A DNA stretch of 53,726 nucleotides from Pseudobutyrivibrio sp. (GTDB lineage: Bacteria > Bacillota > Clostridia > Lachnospirales > Lachnospiraceae). The first letter of the stretch is position 1. Each line of letters opens with the position of its first letter. This document shows, piece by piece, positions 15,010 through 24,174 of the stretch. The stretch spans positions 1-53,726 of the forward strand of contig NZ_SVEV01000026.1 of the NCBI RefSeq assembly GCF_015057185.1, in the 5' to 3' direction. A model generated the notes under the pieces. That model saw nothing but the letters and a program-made list of their open reading frames with translations. It searched no databases and was not told the DNA's origin. A program made the position numbers and the translations under genes.

Positions 15010-17265
15010 TTAAAAACGTTTAAACTCCTCAAGAATAAAATCAATTGTACGAGCCTGTTCATCAACAGAATCCAAAATGACAGTTACCGACTGTCCTAAT
15101 TTGAAGGTACGACCAGTGTGCTCTCCTACTAATGTAAGATTTTCTTCTATGAAATCATAGTGGTCATCATATAAAGTAGACACATGAACAAGCCCTTCCA
15201 CGGTGTTTTCAAGTTCCACATAAATTCCCCAACCTGTAACAGAAGAAATATTGCCTTGGAATTTCTGTCCAATGAATTCTTTCATGTATTGAACCATCTT
15301 TAGTTTATCTACTTCACGCTCGCAATCCTCAGCACGACGCTCAAGCTTGCTAGTTTGAATTGCAACCTCTGGAAGGATGCTCTCATAGTGAGAAAGCTTT
15401 CTCTCATTCATTCTACCTCTGAGATGATCCTTTATGATTCTGTGAATTTGTAAATCAGGATATCTTCTGATTGGAGATGTAAAGTGACAATAATACTGGG
15501 CTGCCAAACCAAAGTGGCCTTTACACTCTACATCATATCTAGCCTGTTGCATACTTCTGAGAGTCATTTTAGTGATAACAGCCTCATCCTCATGTCCTTT
15601 TAGAGATTCTAACATTTTCTGAATCTCCTTTGGATGAATATTGTCTGTTTTTCCTTTAAGCACATAACCGCATGCCCCTAAGAATTTGCCAAGAGTCTGC
15701 ATTTTCTCTGGATCAGGTGCACCGTGAACTCTGTATACAAAAGGTGATTCCATAAGATTAAAATGCTCTGCAACAGTTTCATTTGCTGCAAGCATGAAAT
15801 CCTCAATAAGCTTATGAGCATCGTTTCTCTCGTATGGAGCCAGCCCAATTACTTTTCCATTTTCGTCTATTAAAATATGAGTTTCAGGAAAATCAAAATC
15901 TATTGCGCCTCTCTTTTTGCGCTTAGCTCTAAGAATCTGTGAAAGCTCATACATTTTATCAATCATTTCTGACACATCAGCATACTTCTGACGCTCTGTT
16001 TCATCACCTGTCATAATGGCATAAACACTAGTATATGTCATGCGATGATTGCTATGGATAACTGACTCACATATCTCATGGTCAATAAGCTCGCCCTTTT
16101 TATTAAAGGTCATAATGCAAGAAAGGGCTAGTCTATCCTCTCCTTCATTTAAAGAACACATGCCATTAGAAAGAGTGTGTGGCAACATAGGAATAACTCT
16201 ATCTGCCAAATAAACAGAAGTTCCACGCTTTAATGCCTCTACATCAAGTGCCGATGACTCCTGTACATAATTTGTAACATCAGCAATATGTACACCCAGC
16301 ACATAATTACCATTTTCCATTACAAGTGAAACACCATCATCAATATCCTTTGTATCCTCACCATCAATAGTGACAACGCATAAATCTCTAAGATCATTAC
16401 GCCCAGCCATGTCTGCCTCTGAAACTGGCTTGGCTACTGTTGATGCCTGTTTGATTACCTTAGCAGGAAATTCTGATTCGATTCCAAAGCCACGAACAAT
16501 GGATAAAATATCTACACCAGGATCATTCTTATGGCCTAGTATCTCAGTAATATGTCCCTCTGGCTTGTGGCTATCATCACCATAATCATCAATATGGCAG
16601 ACAACCTTGTGACCGCTAACAGCTCCCATATCCTTACCTGCTGGGATAAAAATATCTCTTCCAAGCTTTTGGCTGTCAGCTACAACAAATCCAAAATTCT
16701 GGCTCTTTTCAAAAGTACCAACTACGTCCGAAAAACCATGTGTAATGATTCTAATTACTTTGGCCTCCTGGCGTTTGCCTGGCGCTCCAAAAGTGAGAAC
16801 AGCAGCAACAGTATCATCTTGCATAGCAAAGCCTGTATTGTCTCTGCCTACAAAATAATCTTCATCCTGTCCCTCTACCTCTATGAATCCAAATCCATCC
16901 TTGTGAGAAATAAATCTACCTATGATATCAGGCTCTACATTATCGTAATTAGGCTTGTTTGCCCTTTTTGCCACCTCATTAAGAGACTGCTTTTTAGCAG
17001 CCGCCTCTGCCTTTGTAGGCTTTTTAGAACGATGGTCTTTTGTTTTAATAAATTTAGGTCTATTTTCAGCGATTTGATATTTGCCTCGTTTTGTAATCTC
17101 TACCTGTCCTTCCTCAACAAGCTCCTGTAAAACCTGGGCAAATTCTGCGCGTTTATCCTTTTCTACATCTAAAAGAATTTCTAAATCCTTTTTCTTCATA
17201 GGGATATAAGCCGAGCTTTTGAAAACGTCCATTAAAAAATGTTTTTGTTTGTCGAATTCCTTCAT
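15010..17265 (-). CDS. rnr: Ribonuclease R
   Basis: A 751-residue 3'-5' exoribonuclease of the RNB family. It has an N-terminal winged-helix segment (about 1-65) and a Lys-rich linker. Two cold-shock domains (about 85-235) precede the RNB catalytic domain, which contains the metal-binding Asp cluster TIDGEDTKDIDDG (about 297-309) and HFTSPIRRYPDL. A C-terminal S1 domain (about 665-745) completes it. It degrades structured RNA and, with SmpB-tmRNA, non-stop messages. The start is ATG with AGGAGG. It lies 33 bp after the secG terminator, with no obvious promoter in the gap, so some read-through from secG is likely. Confidence 0.96.
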   Translation of the reverse strand: MKEFDKQKHFLMDVFKSSAYIPMKKKDLEILLDVEKDKRAEFAQVLQELVEEGQVEITKRGKYQIAENRPKFIKTKDHRSKKPTKAEAAAKKQSLNEVAKRANKPNYDNVEPDIIGRFISHKDGFGFIEVEGQDEDYFVGRDNTGFAMQDDTVAAVLTFGAPGKRQEAKVIRIITHGFSDVVGTFEKSQNFGFVVADSQKLGRDIFIPAGKDMGAVSGHKVVCHIDDYGDDSHKPEGHITEILGHKNDPGVDILSIVRGFGIESEFPAKVIKQASTVAKPVSEADMAGRNDLRDLCVVTIDGEDTKDIDDGVSLVMENGNYVLGVHIADVTNYVQESSALDVEALKRGTSVYLADRVIPMLPHTLSNGMCSLNEGEDRLALSCIMTFNKKGELIDHEICESVIHSNHRMTYTSVYAIMTGDETERQKYADVSEMIDKMYELSQILRAKRKKRGAIDFDFPETHILIDENGKVIGLAPYERNDAHKLIEDFMLAANETVAEHFNLMESPFVYRVHGAPDPEKMQTLGKFLGACGYVLKGKTDNIHPKEIQKMLESLKGHEDEAVITKMTLRSMQQARYDVECKGHFGLAAQYYCHFTSPIRRYPDLQIHRIIKDHLRGRMNERKLSHYESILPEVAIQTSKLERRAEDCEREVDKLKMVQYMKEFIGQKFQGNISSVTGWGIYVELENTVEGLVHVSTLYDDHYDFIEENLTLVGEHTGRTFKLGQSVTVILDSVDEQARTIDFILEEFKRF

Positions 17266-17297
17266 ATTCCTCCTAAGTAACGTCTACATAAAACACG

Positions 17298-17319
17298 AAA
17301 AGCCACCCAAACGGGTGGC
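17298..17319 (-). terminator. Hairpin terminator between secG and rnr
   Basis: GCCACCC and GGGTGGC form a 7-bp GC-rich stem with a 4-base loop. It is followed by UUUU and a further U-rich stretch in the minus-strand RNA. The rnr start is only 33 bp further on. Confidence 0.75.
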
Positions 17320-17335
17320 ATAAATATCATAAAAC

Positions 17336-17578
17336 TTAAAAACTCTTAATATTAAGAACTGCAGAAAGTACAAAGAAAAGAATAACACAAACGCTTGTAA
17401 GCTTAACAAGTAATCCTTCTCTAGAACGTCCTTTGTTGCGGCTCCAATATGAGTCAAACTGCTGTCCTGATAAAGAACCGAGTCCGTTCTGCTTTCCTTC
17501 CTGGAATAATATTATAACTGTGAGTGCCACACAAATAGCTATTAATAGAATAATAAGTACTAATTTTAATGTTTGCAT
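17336..17578 (-). CDS. secG: Protein-export membrane protein SecG
   Basis: An 80-residue subunit of the SecYEG translocon. It has two membrane helices (about 4-25 and 57-77) joined by a cytoplasmic loop holding FQEGKQNGLGSLSG, the conserved loop of SecG. The length is normal for Firmicutes. The start is ATG with AGGAGG and a promoter at 17603-17631. The order secG-rnr-smpB is common in this phylum. Confidence 0.93.
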   Translation of the reverse strand: MQTLKLVLIILLIAICVALTVIILFQEGKQNGLGSLSGQQFDSYWSRNKGRSREGLLVKLTSVCVILFFVLSAVLNIKSF

Positions 17579-17602
17579 AATGCCTCCTAATTAGGGCTAA
17601 AA

Positions 17603-17631
17603 TTTATAATACTTGTTACTAGTTTTCGCAA
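17603..17631 (-). promoter_or_regulatory. Predicted promoter for secG
   Basis: On the minus strand TTGCGA (17626-17631) and TATAAA (17603-17608) are spaced 17 bp apart, ending 25 bp before the start codon. Confidence 0.6.
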
Positions 17632-17671
17632 CATTTGAAGTATATCATAGCATTCTTTCGATTTCAACCCT

Positions 17672-18187
17672 TTATAATCGAGCATCAAAATTCATTCCTG
17701 CCAATAGTCCTTCATCAGCAGCTTTTCTCTGTTTTTGATAAGGATTATCTTCATTAGGATATTTTATTTGTGTGGTGGTTGTTCCGCCAGAAACATAAGA
17801 TTTACCGCATTCAGGGCAGATTGCAGTATGTATAGCAACCGATGCATTTAGAACCTTCCCGCCCTCTTTTTTAGCTTTGTCATAAGCGTTAGAAACATGC
17901 TCCTGTTCATGACCACGAACTCGAGACGCCGCAGCCTCAGGAGAAACATGCTGGGCAGACTTAAAAGAAACCTGTTCATCACTTCCATCCTGATATTTTC
18001 TTGAAGCACAGGTTTCACATTCAATAATACCTGCTCGTTTGGCCGCACGTTCAGAGGTAAAATTTTTGGCTAACGCATCATTTTTACCCTCTGCTTTAAG
18101 CTCCTCAGCCACACGAGTAGATCCATATGAATTGTATGGTCCTATACCAGCACCTGGCATATTATATGCTGAACTAATACCTAGCAT
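17672..18187 (-). CDS. Putative metalloprotease-related protein (SprA-like) with HEQEH motif
   Basis: A 171-residue protein with a CETCASRKYQDGSD segment (about 56-69), an RGHEQEHVSNAYDKA segment and a late CPECGKSYVSGG. The HEQEH string matches a gluzincin HExxH zinc site, and the overall pattern resembles the SprA-related family, recalled rather than searched. The first 50 residues are Gly/Ser/Ala/Asn-rich with no classical signal peptide or membrane helix. The CxxC pairs could bind a second metal or form disulfides. The start is ATG with an AAGGTGGTG site. It stands alone, divergent from the CmpB-like gene. A real gene; proteolytic activity is only a suggestion. Confidence 0.75.
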   Translation of the reverse strand: MLGISSAYNMPGAGIGPYNSYGSTRVAEELKAEGKNDALAKNFTSERAAKRAGIIECETCASRKYQDGSDEQVSFKSAQHVSPEAAASRVRGHEQEHVSNAYDKAKKEGGKVLNASVAIHTAICPECGKSYVSGGTTTTQIKYPNEDNPYQKQRKAADEGLLAGMNFDARL

Positions 18188-18321
18188 AAAAACACCACCT
18201 TTACCACTGCCTATAGTTATTTTTACTATATCATCTTAATAAGAAAAATCTATGAACACCTTTTATTTTGTTAAAATGAGTTTTATACTATCAATATTAT
18301 GTTAAATGCGGGGGAAGAATT

Positions 18322-19110
18322 ATGTTAAGTAGATATTTTGTATACTTTATTATATATAGCTTTTTAGGTTGGATTTACGAGACAATCTATTGCACTCTAC
18401 ACGAGAAAGCATGGGAAAACAGAGGCTTCTTATATGGACCTTGTATTCCCCTTTACGGTGTTGGTGCCACGCTAGCCCAGTTTTTATTTGTTGATTTACC
18501 TTTTTATGGAGTCAACCACCCATCATATTTAACAATCTTCCTTGGTTGCGCTCTAGGTTCTTTCATTCTAGAATATTCCACCTCATACGTTTTGGAAAAA
18601 CGCTTCCATGCCAGATGGTGGGATTATTCAGAATTTCCATTAAATATCAATGGTCGAGTATGTCTAATATTTACTGCATGCTTTGGCGTAGCAGGCATTA
18701 TAGTCACCCAGTATATTGTCCCACCTGTGGTATGGGTACTAGCTTTTATACCTGAGACTATAATCGAGCTACTAGCTCTCATATTCATGTTTTTGTTTGG
18801 ATTTGACATGGCATTAACTATTTCTGCTCTTACTAGTTTTGCCAAAGAATTTGAACGTATCAATGAACAAATTAATGCTCAAATGGCTGAAAGAATTCAG
18901 GCTGCCTTTGCAAAGCACGAACCTGTTACCCAGTCTGACATAGACATGAAGGAACAGCTTTCTACTGAATACGTAAAACAATGGATCAAAAACGCCACTG
19001 CTACTCAGCGTGGCCAGTTCCGTCACATTGCAAAGTTTACTCACCCTGTAGCGTCTACAAAAGCTTTGTTGGATAAAGGCTCTGAATATTTAAGAAGAAA
19101 AAAGAAGTAA
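18322..19110 (+). CDS. Putative ABC-transporter permease-like membrane protein, CmpB family
   Basis: A 262-residue integral membrane protein. The opening YFVYFIIYSFLGWIYETIYCT, followed by NRGFLYGPCIPLYGVGA, is the signature of the family named putative ABC transporter permease (CmpB-like). About five membrane helices span residues 1-175. A cytoplasmic helical tail (about 180-262) ends in basic residues. No ATPase or binding-protein gene is adjacent, so a transport role is not supported by context. The start is ATG behind a GGGGGAAG site, and the gene is followed by a terminator. Confidence 0.8.
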   Translation: MLSRYFVYFIIYSFLGWIYETIYCTLHEKAWENRGFLYGPCIPLYGVGATLAQFLFVDLPFYGVNHPSYLTIFLGCALGSFILEYSTSYVLEKRFHARWWDYSEFPLNINGRVCLIFTACFGVAGIIVTQYIVPPVVWVLAFIPETIIELLALIFMFLFGFDMALTISALTSFAKEFERINEQINAQMAERIQAAFAKHEPVTQSDIDMKEQLSTEYVKQWIKNATATQRGQFRHIAKFTHPVASTKALLDKGSEYLRRKKK

Positions 19111-19114
19111 TAAA

Positions 19115-19155
19115 AAACATCTGCCAATCGAATTGATAAGCAGATGTTTTATTTT
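19115..19155. terminator. Bidirectional terminator between the CmpB-like gene and yajC
   Basis: AACATCTGC and GCAGATGTT form the stem, with an A run on one side and TTTTATTTT on the other. The two flanking genes converge here. Confidence 0.8.
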
Positions 19156-19164
19156 ACCTAATTA

Positions 19165-19479
19165 TTATTTAGCATTCTCGTTAGCTTTAACTGCATCCTC
19201 TGGCTTCTCAACCTGTGCAATAGCAGCCTTCTGCATTGGAATACGGCAGTTCTTGTTGCTACCAAACTCTACAATAACTGTAGTCTCATCTGGAATTGAA
19301 ATAACAACACCGTAAAAACCGCTAGTTGTAAGTACTGTATCTCCAACAGCAAGAGCATTCATCATAGCTGTCTTAGCGTTCTGCTCCTTTTTCTGTGGGC
19401 GAATCATGAAGAAATACATGAATACAAAAAGTACTACAATCCAAATAATCAAGCTGATTGAACTATTCATTCCGTCCAT
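19165..19479 (-). CDS. yajC: Preprotein translocase accessory subunit YajC
   Basis: A small protein of about 104 residues. One N-terminal membrane helix (about 8-27) is followed by the family signature FFMIRPQKKEQ and a small beta domain containing GDTVLTTSGFYGVVISI. It associates with SecDF-YidC in protein export. The ATG at 19477-19479 lies eight bases behind AGGAGG and is preferred over an adjacent upstream TTG. It follows tgt on the same strand, the usual tgt-yajC order. Confidence 0.93.
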   Translation of the reverse strand: MDGMNSSISLIIWIVVLFVFMYFFMIRPQKKEQNAKTAMMNALAVGDTVLTTSGFYGVVISIPDETTVIVEFGSNKNCRIPMQKAAIAQVEKPEDAVKANENAK

Positions 19480-19595
19480 CAAATTATCCTCCTAAATCTT
19501 GACTCACTAGAAGTCTTTATAACACTGAAATCTATTTTACATAAATACTATTTCTTAAGCAAGAAAATTTAGCCTAATTAATATTATTTTAAGAA

Positions 19596-20732
19596 TTAGT
19601 CTTCTCCTGCAGCCATAGATTCTAATTTGAACTTCTTGTAAGCCGCAAAATTACCTGTATCTAAGGCATCTCTAATCTCTTCCATCATAGTATTGTAGAA
19701 ATAAAGATTATGCAGAACGCAAAGTCTCATACCAAGCATTTCTTTGGCCTTTAACAAATGTCTAACGTAGGCTCTAGAATATGTTCTACATGTAGGGCAT
19801 CCACATCCCTCTTCGATAGGTCTCATATCCTTTTCAAACTTCTGATTGAAAAGATTGAGTTTGCCATGATTTGTATAAACATGACCATGGCGTCCATTTC
19901 TACTTGGGTAAACACAGTCAAAGAAATCAATTCCTCTGTCAACTGCCTCTAAAATGTTAGCAGGTGTTCCTACGCCCATCAAATATGTAGGCTTATTCTG
20001 TGGTAAATGAGGAACTACATTATCCAAAACATCATACATCTGCTCATGACTCTCACCTACAGCAAGTCCACCAACAGCATAGCCTGGTAAATCAAGCTCT
20101 GAAATCTGTTTTGCATGTTCAATACGAATGTCATTGTAAATGGCACCTTGGTTAATACCAAAAAGAAGCTGTTCTTTGTTTATGGTATCCTCTAAGGAAT
20201 TAAGGCGATTCATTTCTTCTTTGCATCGATATAGCCATCTAGTTGTTCTAGCGACAGAATCCTCTACATATTTACGTTCTGCAAGTGCAGGTGGGCACTC
20301 ATCAAATGCCATAGCAATTGTAGAACCAAGATTTGATTGAATCTGCATAGACTCTTCTGGACCCATAAAAATCTTGCGCCCATCGATGTGGGAATTAAAG
20401 GTAACACCCTCTTCCTTGATTTTTCTGATACCAGCAAGAGAAAATACCTGGAATCCGCCTGAATCAGTGAGGATTGGTCTATCCCAAGCCATGAACTTAT
20501 GAAGACCGCCAAGTTCTTTTATGAGTTTATCTCCAGTTCTAACATGAAGATGATATGTATTCGATAATTCAACCTGACATTTTATTTCACGCAAATCATC
20601 AGTAGATACAGCTCCTTTGATTGCAGCAACTGTACCAACATTCATAAATACAGGTGTCTCAATAACACCGTGAGCAGTGTGAAATCTTCCCCTTTTGGCC
20701 CTTCCCTCAGTTTTTAATAATTCGTATTTCAA
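19596..20732 (-). CDS. tgt: tRNA-guanine transglycosylase (queuine tRNA-ribosyltransferase)
   Basis: This 378-residue TIM-barrel enzyme exchanges guanine-34 in GUN anticodons for the queuosine precursor base. Landmarks are SNTYHLHVRTG, the active-site DSGGFQVFSL, FDECPP, the GGLAVGE loop, and the zinc site CGCPTCRTYSRAYVRH with a further His about 25 residues on. The start is TTG at 20732, overlapping the aroC stop by four bases (TTGA), so the two are translationally coupled; AAGGAG lies 11 bases upstream. No preQ1 biosynthesis genes are in the window, so the precursor is made elsewhere or imported. Confidence 0.95.
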   Translation of the reverse strand: MKYELLKTEGRAKRGRFHTAHGVIETPVFMNVGTVAAIKGAVSTDDLREIKCQVELSNTYHLHVRTGDKLIKELGGLHKFMAWDRPILTDSGGFQVFSLAGIRKIKEEGVTFNSHIDGRKIFMGPEESMQIQSNLGSTIAMAFDECPPALAERKYVEDSVARTTRWLYRCKEEMNRLNSLEDTINKEQLLFGINQGAIYNDIRIEHAKQISELDLPGYAVGGLAVGESHEQMYDVLDNVVPHLPQNKPTYLMGVGTPANILEAVDRGIDFFDCVYPSRNGRHGHVYTNHGKLNLFNQKFEKDMRPIEEGCGCPTCRTYSRAYVRHLLKAKEMLGMRLCVLHNLYFYNTMMEEIRDALDTGNFAAYKKFKLESMAAGED

Positions 20733-21823
20733 TTTTTATAAAACTCCTTAATATATTCAACTCTATCTGTCATATGACTAAGCATTGCATCACAGATAGT
20801 AATAGCACACATGGCCTCTATAACAACCACAGCTCTTGGAACAATAACAGGATCATGTCTACCATGTATCTCGATATCTACTTCTTCCCCCTTCTCATTT
20901 ACAGTATGCTGCATTTGAGAAATTGAAGGAGTTGGTTTGATGGCAGCTCTAACGATAATGTCATCACCATCAGAAATGCCTCCAAGTATTCCACCACTAT
21001 GGTTAGTAGATTTAATTATTTTATCATCAAAAATTTCAAATTCATCATTATTAAGTTTTCCTGTAGATTTAGCAGCAGCAAAGCCATCGCCAATCTCCAC
21101 ACCCTTAACTGCACCGATTGATACTAATGCTTGAGCAAGCTTAGCATCTAATTTATCAAATACTGGATCTCCTATGCCAGCAGGAACTCCAGTTACAACA
21201 CATTCAACTACACCACCTGCACTATCTTGATTCATGATACATGCATCAAGATATTCCTCTGCAGCTTTAGCAGCGAATGCATCTGGCATGGCAACAGAAT
21301 TCAGATCACGCTCACCCAATTCAAACTCCGAAATAGATACATCACCAATAGATTTCGTATATGCGAATACTTCTATTCCTAATTCTCTAAGGAGCTTGGC
21401 ACAAATAGCTCCTGCAGCAACTCTTCCAATAGTTTCTCTACCAGAGGAACGTCCGCCACCTCTATAATCACGTCTTCCAAATTTCTCATAGAATCCAAAA
21501 TCAGCATGACCTGGTCTAAAAGTATTTGCAATGTTGCCGTAGTCCTTTGAATGCTGATCATTATTTCTAACCATCAAAGAAATAGGTGTTCCGGTAGTAT
21601 GTCCCTCAAAAACACCTGAAAGAATCTCTACTTTATCGCCCTCAGCTCTTTGGGTTGTGTATTTAGACTGTCCTGGTTTCCTACGGTCTAAATATATTTG
21701 AATATCTTCTTCACAAAGACTTAAGCCTGCTGGAAAACCATCAATAACCACGCCTAAAGCAGCTCCATGAGACTCACCCCATGTTGTAATAGTAATTTTG
21801 TTGCCGAATGATGAACCTGCCAT
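20729..21823 (-). CDS. aroC: Chorismate synthase
   Basis: A 364-residue enzyme converting 5-enolpyruvylshikimate-3-phosphate to chorismate with reduced flavin, the last shikimate-pathway step. Family motifs are TWGESHGAALGVVIDG near the start, RRKPGQS, the RPGHADFGFYEKFGRRDYRGGGRSS region and the C-terminal HGRHDPVIVPRAV. Length and motifs are complete. The start is ATG behind GGAGG. A strong terminator hairpin ends only about a dozen bases before the start, leaving no room for a promoter of its own. Confidence 0.96.
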   Translation of the reverse strand: MAGSSFGNKITITTWGESHGAALGVVIDGFPAGLSLCEEDIQIYLDRRKPGQSKYTTQRAEGDKVEILSGVFEGHTTGTPISLMVRNNDQHSKDYGNIANTFRPGHADFGFYEKFGRRDYRGGGRSSGRETIGRVAAGAICAKLLRELGIEVFAYTKSIGDVSISEFELGERDLNSVAMPDAFAAKAAEEYLDACIMNQDSAGGVVECVVTGVPAGIGDPVFDKLDAKLAQALVSIGAVKGVEIGDGFAAAKSTGKLNNDEFEIFDDKIIKSTNHSGGILGGISDGDDIIVRAAIKPTPSISQMQHTVNEKGEEVDIEIHGRHDPVIVPRAVVVIEAMCAITICDAMLSHMTDRVEYIKEFYKN

Positions 21824-21835
21824 TTCAATACCTCC

Positions 21836-21861
21836 AAAAAAGGGGCTGTAATCACAGCCCC
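21836..21861 (-). terminator. Strong terminator abutting the aroC ribosome site
   Basis: GGGGCTGT and ACAGCCCC form an 8-bp GC-rich stem with a 4-base loop. Six Us follow directly, and these touch the GGAGG of aroC. It should terminate the lactonase-gene transcript. Confidence 0.85.
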
Positions 21862-21872
21862 AAGTAAAAGCC

Positions 21873-22925
21873 CTATTTAATCTTTACAATGATAATGCTA
21901 TTTGGTTTAGCAATTTTGATTGGTGCATTCTGCATAAGTGAATGTCCATGTTCTTTATCAATAGTAAAGCTTCTGATTTCGTTTGTATCGTGATTAAGTG
22001 AAACGTAATATTTATCACCTGGTAATACAGCAAAGCTCTTTGGATAATCTCCACTAATAAAGCTGTGTGAGAAATAAGAAATCTTTCCTGACTTTGGATC
22101 TCTCTTGTACATGCAAATAGCATTGAGACCATCAACACTGGCATATATAAAATTGCCATCCTCACCGAATCTAATATTTGTACCAGTACTAATTTCCTCA
22201 TCCTCCCCAACAAGAAGTGAAACAGTCTGGATATTCTCGAAATCAGGATGATCCTCAATAATATGATAGTCATAAACTAAAATCTCATTAGACATTTCAG
22301 TAATGACATATGCATATTTGCCATCTGGTGAGAATTTCATTTTAAGAGGTGCTGAACCCATTGTGCATCTAACGATATCAACAAGACGAAGCTTGCCCAT
22401 CTCGTAGTCTACCTCGTATATTTTGATCTGATGAAGACCATTTTCTACAACACAAAGGAATCTCTCATCTGGAGTAAGCTCAACACATGTGCAGTGTGGG
22501 TAAAGAGGTCTATCAGCAACTGATTTACCAATTCCCTGATGGAAAATACCATCTGCAATACCAGCAATACTGCCATCCTCATTAAGCTTCATCATGGTAA
22601 CACGACCATCATGATATCCTGCAACGAATAAATATCTATTTTGAGAATCAACGCAAAGGTTGCAACCACGCATACCTCCAACCCATTCCTGATTCATTTT
22701 TTCAAGGTCGCCATTCTCAAGAATTCTGAATGATGCAACACCCTCATCTGCAATAGAATATAAAAATTTATTATCCTTTGAATTAATAATATCTGAAGGA
22801 TTATTAATAGGTGCAACACTCTGTTCTTTAAGTACGCCAGTATCAGGATCAACATCATAAACATAAATACCAACGCTTGTCTCATGAGTGTAAGTTCCAA
22901 CGTAAGCTACATATTTGTCTGCCAT
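21873..22925 (-). CDS. Lactonase family beta-propeller protein (6-phosphogluconolactonase-like)
   Basis: A 350-residue seven-bladed beta-propeller of the PF10282 type. It starts YVAYVGTYTHETSVGIYVYDVD, the usual first blade. Repeated blade strands include NKFLYSIADEGVASF, RYLFVAGYHDGRVTM, FLCVVENGLHQIKIY and GKYAYVITEMSNEILVY. Members of the Pgl subgroup hydrolyse 6-phosphogluconolactone in the oxidative pentose phosphate pathway. Others are of unknown role, and no glucose-6-phosphate dehydrogenase gene is nearby. There is no signal peptide, so it is cytoplasmic. It is separated from aroC by a terminator and follows the U32 gene by 20 bp. Confidence 0.85.
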   Translation of the reverse strand: MADKYVAYVGTYTHETSVGIYVYDVDPDTGVLKEQSVAPINNPSDIINSKDNKFLYSIADEGVASFRILENGDLEKMNQEWVGGMRGCNLCVDSQNRYLFVAGYHDGRVTMMKLNEDGSIAGIADGIFHQGIGKSVADRPLYPHCTCVELTPDERFLCVVENGLHQIKIYEVDYEMGKLRLVDIVRCTMGSAPLKMKFSPDGKYAYVITEMSNEILVYDYHIIEDHPDFENIQTVSLLVGEDEEISTGTNIRFGEDGNFIYASVDGLNAICMYKRDPKSGKISYFSHSFISGDYPKSFAVLPGDKYYVSLNHDTNEIRSFTIDKEHGHSLMQNAPIKIAKPNSIIIVKIK

Positions 22926-22945
22926 TGTATTCTCCTCGTATTTAG

Positions 22946-24172
22946 CTATGCTTCTTTGCGTCTAAGTATATCAAACTCATCTGGAGTAACTGAAAGCTTA
23001 ATGAAAAGCTTTTGCTTTGGATGAGGACAACTCTCCATATCTGCTCCATTTTCATCCTTTATACCTAAAACTTTTACTTCTATATTATCTCCGTTTGGCT
23101 TCATAATTTCAATAGTTTCGCCAACTGAAAATTTATTACGCTGTTCTATCTCAAAGAAACCTTCGGAATTAGTAGCGCCAGCGATACCTAAATACGTATA
23201 TCCGATATTATATGTATTGTTGTCGTAAATCTGTGACTCCTCTGATGGCTTACCATAGAAGAATCCAGTAGTAAACTGACGATAAGTACATGCAGAAATT
23301 TGTTCCTTGTACCAATCTAAATTTGCTTCATATTTTTCAACAGATTCCTTGCAATCATCAATAGCCTTGCGATAAGTTCTAGCTACTGTTGCAACATAAA
23401 GAGCAGTCTTCATACGACCCTCAATTTTGAAGCTGTCAATACCTGACTCTAACAAATCAGGAACATGCTCTATCATACACAAATCTTTTGAATTGAAAAT
23501 GTATGTACCTCTCTCATTTTCTTCGATTGGAAGGTACTCACCTGGACGCTGTTCCTCAACAACAGCATATTTCCATCTGCATGGATGAGTGCACTCGCCG
23601 TGGTTAGCATCTCTTCCAACAAAGTAATTTGAAAGAAGGCAACGACCTGAATAAGAAATACACATTGCACCATGGATGAAGGTTTCGATTTCTAAGTCAT
23701 CAGGGATATTTGCTCTAATCTCTTTGATTTCTTTTAAAGATAATTCTCTGGCTGAAACTACTCTAGTGGCCCCAAGATCATACCAGAATTTGTATGTACC
23801 ATAATTAGTATTGTTTGCCTGTGTACTAACATGACGCTCAATATTAGGACAAATCTCCTTTGCCAACATAAATACAGCTGGATCAGCAATAATTAAAGCA
23901 TCAGGACCAATTTCTTTTAATTCCTTGAAATATTCCTTAACGCCTTCAAGATCCTCATTGTGAGCTAAAATATTGGCTGTAACATAAACCTTTACTCCAT
24001 GATCGTGAGCAAATTTAATACCCTCGATCATATCTTCCTTTGAGAAGTTCTTTGCCTTTGCTCTAAGACCATAAACCTCTCCACCGATATAAACTGCATC
24101 TGCTCCATAAATTACAGCAACCTTTAATACTTCAAGGCTGCTAGCTGGAACTAATAATTCTGTATTTCTCAT
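22946..24172 (-). CDS. U32 family protein, TrhP-like tRNA uridine-34 hydroxylation protein
   Basis: A 408-residue member of the former peptidase U32 family. It starts ELLVPASSLEVLKVAVIYGADAVYIGG, and the family signature appears in ETFIHGAMCISYSGRCLLSNY. The Cys residues in SGRC and HPCRW match those in RlhA/TrhP proteins. TrhP hydroxylates U34 of certain tRNAs in a prephenate-dependent route to 5-hydroxyuridine. The upstream neighbour is the matching methyltransferase TrmR, two bases away, which strongly supports tRNA modification over proteolysis. In Bacillus the same neighbours occur as yrrM-yrrN-yrrO; only one U32 gene is present here. Confidence 0.88.
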   Translation of the reverse strand: MRNTELLVPASSLEVLKVAVIYGADAVYIGGEVYGLRAKAKNFSKEDMIEGIKFAHDHGVKVYVTANILAHNEDLEGVKEYFKELKEIGPDALIIADPAVFMLAKEICPNIERHVSTQANNTNYGTYKFWYDLGATRVVSARELSLKEIKEIRANIPDDLEIETFIHGAMCISYSGRCLLSNYFVGRDANHGECTHPCRWKYAVVEEQRPGEYLPIEENERGTYIFNSKDLCMIEHVPDLLESGIDSFKIEGRMKTALYVATVARTYRKAIDDCKESVEKYEANLDWYKEQISACTYRQFTTGFFYGKPSEESQIYDNNTYNIGYTYLGIAGATNSEGFFEIEQRNKFSVGETIEIMKPNGDNIEVKVLGIKDENGADMESCPHPKQKLFIKLSVTPDEFDILRRKEA

Positions 24173-24174
24173 TA

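Noticed and set aside
16552-17130. A 192-codon plus-strand frame opposite rnr
   Set aside because: It is a shadow of the RNase R coding frame, without ribosome site, promoter or recognisable domain.
22946-24172. Secreted collagenase-type peptidase (U32 annotation)
   Set aside because: No signal peptide, and the direct coupling to a TrmR-like methyltransferase fits tRNA hydroxylation far better.
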